From: Sinorhizobium arboris LMG 14919
GTDB lineage: Bacteria; Pseudomonadota; Alphaproteobacteria; Rhizobiales; Rhizobiaceae
Assembly (NCBI RefSeq): GCF_000427465.1
Contig: NZ_KE386497.1
Location: forward strand, 631,014-695,013
Direction: 5' to 3'
Length of the DNA: 64,000 nucleotides
The translations under genes were made by a program, and so were the position numbers. Positions 60,527 through 64,000 of this stretch are shown one piece after another (the stretch's first letter is position 1; each line of letters opens with the position of its first letter). The notes under the pieces are model-generated. The model was not told where the DNA came from. It did no database searches and worked only from the letters and a program-made list of their open reading frames with translations.

Positions 60527-61207
60527 TCAGTCATGTGCAGTTCGAGCCCTGCGGATCATGTTGAGAGCTCTGAACGCGGCGCAGGCGGCACCGTAGCCGT
60601 TGTCGATATTGACCACCGCGAGGCCCGGCGCGCAGGATGCAAGTGCTGCGTGAAGAGCGGTTTGCCCGCCGTTCGACACGCCATAGCCCGTCGATGTCGG
60701 CAGGCAGATGATGACGCCGGGGACGAGCCCGCCCAGGACGCTCGGAAGCGCGCCGTCCATGCCTGCCACGGTGATGATCACAGGAAAGGTTTTCAACTCC
60801 TCCACGCGCTCGAGCAGTCGCCAGAGACCCGCCACGCCGATATCGATGAACTGCTTTGCCGGCGCGCCGAAATAGGCCAGCGTGCGAATGGCTTCCGCGG
60901 CCTGTGGCATGTCGGAGCTGCCGGCGGACACGACGGCAATTTGCGCAGACTCAGTATCGAGGGGTGGCGTCCAATTCAAGTAGGCAGTCCGTGAAACCGG
61001 ATCATAGTCGAGCTTCTCCAGGTAGTTGGGCGCAATCCGGGCAAAAACGTCCGGCTCGAGTCGTGTCAGCAGGCTTCGTCCGTTGCGTTCGAGGACCCGT
61101 TCCATGATGACGGCGAGCTGGGCATCGGATTTGCGGGCGCAGAGGATGGCTTCATCGAAGCCGATGCGCTCAGGACGCTGGAAATCCAGCTGGATCTCGT
61201 CGCTCAT
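60527..61207 (-). CDS. larB: Nickel-pincer cofactor biosynthesis protein LarB
   Basis: 226 residues. The C-terminal half is PurE-like: VVSAGSSDMPQAAEAIRTL, DIGVAGLWRLL, GMDGALPSVLGGLVPG and PTSTGYGVSNGGQTAL, then VVNIDNGYGAACAA. LarB is known to carboxylate and hydrolyse nicotinic acid adenine dinucleotide to pyridinium-3,5-biscarboxylate mononucleotide, the first step of the cofactor. The ATG at 61207 shares a base with the larE stop. Confidence 0.93.
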   Translation of the reverse strand: MSDEIQLDFQRPERIGFDEAILCARKSDAQLAVIMERVLERNGRSLLTRLEPDVFARIAPNYLEKLDYDPVSRTAYLNWTPPLDTESAQIAVVSAGSSDMPQAAEAIRTLAYFGAPAKQFIDIGVAGLWRLLERVEELKTFPVIITVAGMDGALPSVLGGLVPGVIICLPTSTGYGVSNGGQTALHAALASCAPGLAVVNIDNGYGAACAAFRALNMIRRARTAHD

Positions 61208-62010
61208 TACGTCTGCTCCCGCAGAAAGGCGCTTCCGCGCTTGTAGGTTTCGAAATGGACGGGGCGGTCTTCTCCGAATGCAGACCGGATCTGATCTGTC
61301 AGTTGCACACGCTGGCTGGCGGAAAGACGGGACAAGGCTTCGCCGTCCAGCTCGACCACCACGCCCGCCTGACGGACGCGGCAGCGCACGGTTTCCGGCG
61401 AGAGCTCCGTCCTGAGACGAGTTTCAACCTGATCGATCGCGCGCAGCAGGTGAGATTCAATGCGCAGGGCCGTTTCCATGCGGCTCGAAAGACAGGGCGC
61501 CGAAGGCAGTTCGGCAAGGTCGGCAAGGCCATGGTAGGCTGCCAGCGCGCGGACATCGGCCTTGGCCATTCCCGCCTCGACGAAGGGATGACGGACGCGG
61601 TTGGCCTCAGCCGCCTTCAGGCCCGGCCTCCAGTCGCCGAGATCGTCGGTATTGGTGCCGGAGAAGAGCTGCGCATCGGTCAGCGATGCCAAGGTCCCAT
61701 AGAGATTGGACTTACAGAAGAAGCAGCGGTTCGAGGGATTGGCAAGATAACGTTCATCGGCAAATTCCCCCGCGTCGACGATGCGAAGGCTCCAGCCATG
61801 CCGATCGGCATAGGCCTTCACCCGTTCGGTGGCGTTTAACGGAACTGCAGCCGATGCGGCATGGAACATGGTCACGTCCTGGCCCATCCGCCGATGTGCG
61901 ACATAGGCGAGCGTCATGCTGTCGACGCCGCCGGAGAGGGCCACGGCGGCCGGCCGGGCGCTGTCGAATACGGCATTGAGGCGACCTATGAATGCTTCGC
62001 TCGCGATCAT
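61207..62010 (-). CDS. larE: ATP-dependent sulfur transferase LarE
   Basis: 267 residues with the PP-loop SGGVDS (26-31) and HPFVEAGMAKADVR. Three cysteines stand where LarE cysteines matter: Cys96 and Cys99 in NRCFFCK, and Cys173 in APCLSSR, the position of the sacrificial sulfur donor in the Lactobacillus enzyme. Three conserved Cys are reported for LarE forms that carry a [4Fe-4S] cluster, so this may be that catalytic type (inference). LarE adenylates the biscarboxylate mononucleotide and converts carboxylates to thiocarboxylates. ATGA overlap with larC. Confidence 0.92.
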   Translation of the reverse strand: MIASEAFIGRLNAVFDSARPAAVALSGGVDSMTLAYVAHRRMGQDVTMFHAASAAVPLNATERVKAYADRHGWSLRIVDAGEFADERYLANPSNRCFFCKSNLYGTLASLTDAQLFSGTNTDDLGDWRPGLKAAEANRVRHPFVEAGMAKADVRALAAYHGLADLAELPSAPCLSSRMETALRIESHLLRAIDQVETRLRTELSPETVRCRVRQAGVVVELDGEALSRLSASQRVQLTDQIRSAFGEDRPVHFETYKRGSAFLREQT

Positions 62011-63314
62011 TTCTTCGCCTCCAATGCCTGTTCTTCGGCGTCTCGGCGCAGTTCGGCGCGGGCCTTGTGGCTGTCGTCGAGGGATCGGACGTCATCCATC
62101 TCGGCCTTTGCCGTGGGTCCGCCGGGGCGTTCGGCGATTTTAACCCGCACGCCATTTTCCGTTTTCACCGCCTGCCGGGGCAGGATGACGCGTGTTTCGA
62201 CGCGGCTTCGCAAGCCGAGCGTCGTTGTCTGCCTGAAGCATTGAGCGGTGATGGCATCCATGGCCTCGGGACGGGTCAACACTTGGATAGCGGTCATCAT
62301 CCGACCCTTCTTTCCGAAGGTCGGGGTTTGCGTCACGTCGATAACGCCCTCGGTGGTGCGAATCCGGTCGATTCCGACGGCCAGTTCCTCGCCCGTCTGA
62401 TCATCGATTTCGAACTGGATGATCCCGACCTGATCCTGTTCGGCGGCTTCAGGGGTAAAAGCCAGCACGCGCAGGACATTGCTCATTGCGGGAAACCGGC
62501 GCGTGCCGAACCCGGTCCCGGTGCGATCCAGCACCTGCGGCCTGTGTCCGATGCTGGTCGCCGGTTTCAGAAAGCGCAGGATCGCAGCTCCCGTCGGCGT
62601 GATCCGCTCGCCGTGCCGGCCATCATCGTGGAAGGCAAAGCCACGGAGGAGCAGCGTGGTGGCCGGCGCCGGTACCGGCAGGCGGCCATGGGCGGTTTCG
62701 ACGAAGCCGCGGCCGAGCGGAAGAGAGCCCACCGACCAGCTTTCAGGATGGACCGCGTCGATCATGGTGGCCGCCGCAACGATATCGGCAATCGAGTCCC
62801 AGTTGCCGACCTCATGAAAGGCAACATCCTCGACCTTCTTTCCGTGGACCGCAGCCTCGGCCTCCGCCAGTTCCTGAAAGATGCCGATGGCGGTGCTTTT
62901 CACGTTTTCAGGAATCCCGCTTGCTGCGAGCTTGGCGCGCAGCTCCCGCCAATGGGTGTGGTCGTGACCGTGCCTGTCATGGCGATGGTCATGATCTTGG
63001 CTATGGACGTGATGATGATGGCCATGGTCATGGTGATGGTGATCATGCTCGTGTGCATGATGATCACGACTATGTTCGGAACGACGATCATCGGCGTCGC
63101 CGACAGGTTCAGACGTCGATTTCGTCACATCGAACCGGTGGCCGGTCAACACGCCGTCGTCATGCGGCAGCATCTCGGCCCGGACATCGCTTTCGAGACC
63201 GGCAATGCGCAGATTTTCCTGCACCGTACCTGCGAATTCGGGCCAGGCGTCCAGCATGGCGGCGACGAACATGTCACCGGCAATTCCGCCCACCGCGTCA
63301 AGATGGATATGCAT
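62007..63314 (-). CDS. larC: Nickel insertion protein LarC
   Basis: 435 residues, single open frame. N-terminal LarC1 domain: LDAVGGIAGDMFVAAMLDA and FHEVGNWDSIADIVAAATM; a His/Asp-rich nickel-binding stretch at about residues 85-120 with more than 20 His; C-terminal LarC2 region: FEIDDQTGEELAVGIDRIR and TPTFGKKGRMMTAIQVL. LarC inserts Ni into the dithiocarboxylate mononucleotide using CTP. In Lactobacillus larC is split by a programmed frameshift; here no shift is needed. Fifteen bases after the LarC2-like gene. Confidence 0.92.
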   Translation of the reverse strand: MHIHLDAVGGIAGDMFVAAMLDAWPEFAGTVQENLRIAGLESDVRAEMLPHDDGVLTGHRFDVTKSTSEPVGDADDRRSEHSRDHHAHEHDHHHHDHGHHHHVHSQDHDHRHDRHGHDHTHWRELRAKLAASGIPENVKSTAIGIFQELAEAEAAVHGKKVEDVAFHEVGNWDSIADIVAAATMIDAVHPESWSVGSLPLGRGFVETAHGRLPVPAPATTLLLRGFAFHDDGRHGERITPTGAAILRFLKPATSIGHRPQVLDRTGTGFGTRRFPAMSNVLRVLAFTPEAAEQDQVGIIQFEIDDQTGEELAVGIDRIRTTEGVIDVTQTPTFGKKGRMMTAIQVLTRPEAMDAITAQCFRQTTTLGLRSRVETRVILPRQAVKTENGVRVKIAERPGGPTAKAEMDDVRSLDDSHKARAELRRDAEEQALEAKK

Positions 63315-63329
63315 GGCCGCCTTCCTTCG

Positions 63330-63857
63330 TCATTGCTCTCGAAGCCAGCCGGCAATATCGACGCAAAGCGTTTCGCCCGGTTCTCCTGCTCCGAGGGCAG
63401 TTTCTATCGCAGCCTTCAGCACGGCCACCGAAACTCGAAATTCCGGCTGCATCTCTTCCGAGATCGCAACGAGATCATCATGCTCGGCTTTCGCCCGCAT
63501 GAAGACGCCTTCATTTAGGATTCGTTTCACGCGGAGCGGAAAACGGCGGACGCCTCCCCGCCATTGCAGCTCGAGCGTGGTCCTGTAGCGAAGTATTTCG
63601 AAATGCTTGTGCCGGGACTCCAGGACACGATAGCCCCAGATGCCGAGATCGCCGACCAGGAGGGCGGCCAAATCGGGTTCGTCCTCCGCCTTGATATCGA
63701 CAAGGAGCACATAGGAGGGGCGGCCCTTCTTGCCGAGGCTCGGGAGCAGTTGCACGTTCTTGGCTCCCATCTCGGTCATCTGCTCGATGACATGGCCGAG
63801 CAATTCGCCCGGCGCGTCGTCGATCTGGGCCATGATGAGGATGACGTCGCTAGCCAT
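63330..63857 (-). CDS. Stand-alone LarC2-like (DUF111) protein
   Basis: 175 residues matching only the C-terminal half of LarC: AQIDDAPGELLGHVIEQMTE, GAKNVQLLPSLGKKGRPSYV, a GYRVLESRHKHFEILRY strand and RVKRILNEGVFMRAKAEHDD. The complete larC next door has its own such domain, so this is an additional, separate copy rather than a split gene. Its start overlaps the stop of the upstream gene (ATGA on the minus strand). It may be a partner or assembly factor for LarC, or handle metal insertion for another nucleotide (inference). Confidence 0.8.
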   Translation of the reverse strand: MASDVILIMAQIDDAPGELLGHVIEQMTEMGAKNVQLLPSLGKKGRPSYVLLVDIKAEDEPDLAALLVGDLGIWGYRVLESRHKHFEILRYRTTLELQWRGGVRRFPLRVKRILNEGVFMRAKAEHDDLVAISEEMQPEFRVSVAVLKAAIETALGAGEPGETLCVDIAGWLREQ

Positions 63858-64000
63858 CAGAGTCCCATCGTATCAATGGCGACCCGTGCCGCGGCTTCCG
63901 CCTTGGCTTTCGTGCCGGGGATGCCCGCTGAAATCAGCCCGGCCGCCTGCGCCTCGCTTGCTGCATCGGATGCGCTCATCTTTCCCATGGCCGCCGCAAC
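63857..64000 (-). CDS. C-terminal end of a gene entering from the right (unidentified)
   Basis: Minus-strand frame open from the window edge to a TGA at 63857-63859. The 47 visible residues are Ala-rich, with AMGKMSASDAASEAQAAGLI followed by SAGIPGTKAKAEAAARVAID and a TMGL end. The ATGA overlap with the LarC2-like gene shows it belongs to the same operon. Too little is visible to name it; a LarA-type racemase or a metal/transport protein would be consistent with position only. Confidence 0.65.
   Translation of the reverse strand, partial: VAAAMGKMSASDAASEAQAAGLISAGIPGTKAKAEAAARVAIDTMGL

Noticed and set aside
62007..63857. Programmed frameshift or split larC, as in Lactobacillus
   Set aside because: larC is one continuous frame with both domains; the neighbouring LarC2-like gene has its own start, stop and a 15-base gap, so it is a separate protein.

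Overview
The window is a dense, GC-rich, almost fully coding stretch of an alphaproteobacterial genome. It is most like the Rhizobiales (Rhizobium/Agrobacterium/Ensifer type). Reasons: a transporter in the rhizobial aapJ-Q-M-P order, many FCD-type GntR regulators, several ABC importers next to their catabolic enzymes, and frequent ATGA/TGATG operon overlaps. I see no rRNA, tRNA, CRISPR array, phage gene or intact insertion sequence. It reads as accessory catabolic DNA (chromid or megaplasmid style) made of separate nutrient-use islands, each with a regulator. No enzyme here has been tested; all functions come from family motifs and context.

Layout. (A) 1-4362, plus strand: aldehyde dehydrogenase end, two SDR dehydrogenases, a cyclic-imine (delta1-pyrroline/piperideine-2-carboxylate) reductase-like enzyme and a class III aminotransferase. 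A chemoreceptor follows on the minus strand (4712-6955). (B) 7306-12092: a minus-strand operon of glycerate 2-kinase, an enolase homologue with a rebuilt active site and an ornithine-cyclodeaminase-like protein, divergent from a GntR regulator across a perfect 28-bp palindrome. (C) 12187-19573: a consensus promoter and repeated GTCGACA elements lead into an Aap-like amino-acid importer, a cytoplasmic choline-sulfatase-like sulfatase and a Ser/Cys proline-racemase-family enzyme, closed by a strong terminator. (D) 19658-31174: TetR regulator, taurine/nitrate-type ABC importer, hydantoinase/oxoprolinase A+B pair, TIM-barrel epimerase, D-amino-acid dehydrogenase, 4-OT-type tautomerase, shikimate-dehydrogenase-like protein and a GntR regulator.

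(E) 31704-43109: a GntR regulator divergent from an eight-gene overlapping operon (two SDRs, ThDP enzyme, a second hydantoinase A+B pair, class I aminotransferase, uronate-dehydrogenase-like protein, FAD amine oxidase). An orphan GNAT acetyltransferase follows. (F) 44014-59340: the most unusual island. It has a divergent aconitase, a GntR regulator with two winged-helix domains, an isocitrate/isopropylmalate-dehydrogenase paralogue, a ferric-type ABC importer, an Asp/Glu-racemase-fold protein, an exported amidohydrolase, OtnK and OtnC (3-oxotetronate kinase and 3-oxotetronate-4-phosphate decarboxylase), an RraA-fold aldolase candidate, an aldehyde dehydrogenase, a cupin and an ABM-fold protein. 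AAAAGCCAAWAA boxes occur in both promoter regions flanking the regulator. (G) 59430-64000, minus strand: nickel-pincer cofactor genes larC, larE and larB, a NiCoT nickel permease and a separate LarC2-like protein; larA is not in view.

The best candidates for undescribed biology are island F (a tetronate pathway lacking LtnD and OtnI and joined to aconitase and IPMDH paralogues), island C (import and desulfation of a possible sulfated imino acid), and the enolase homologue in island B.
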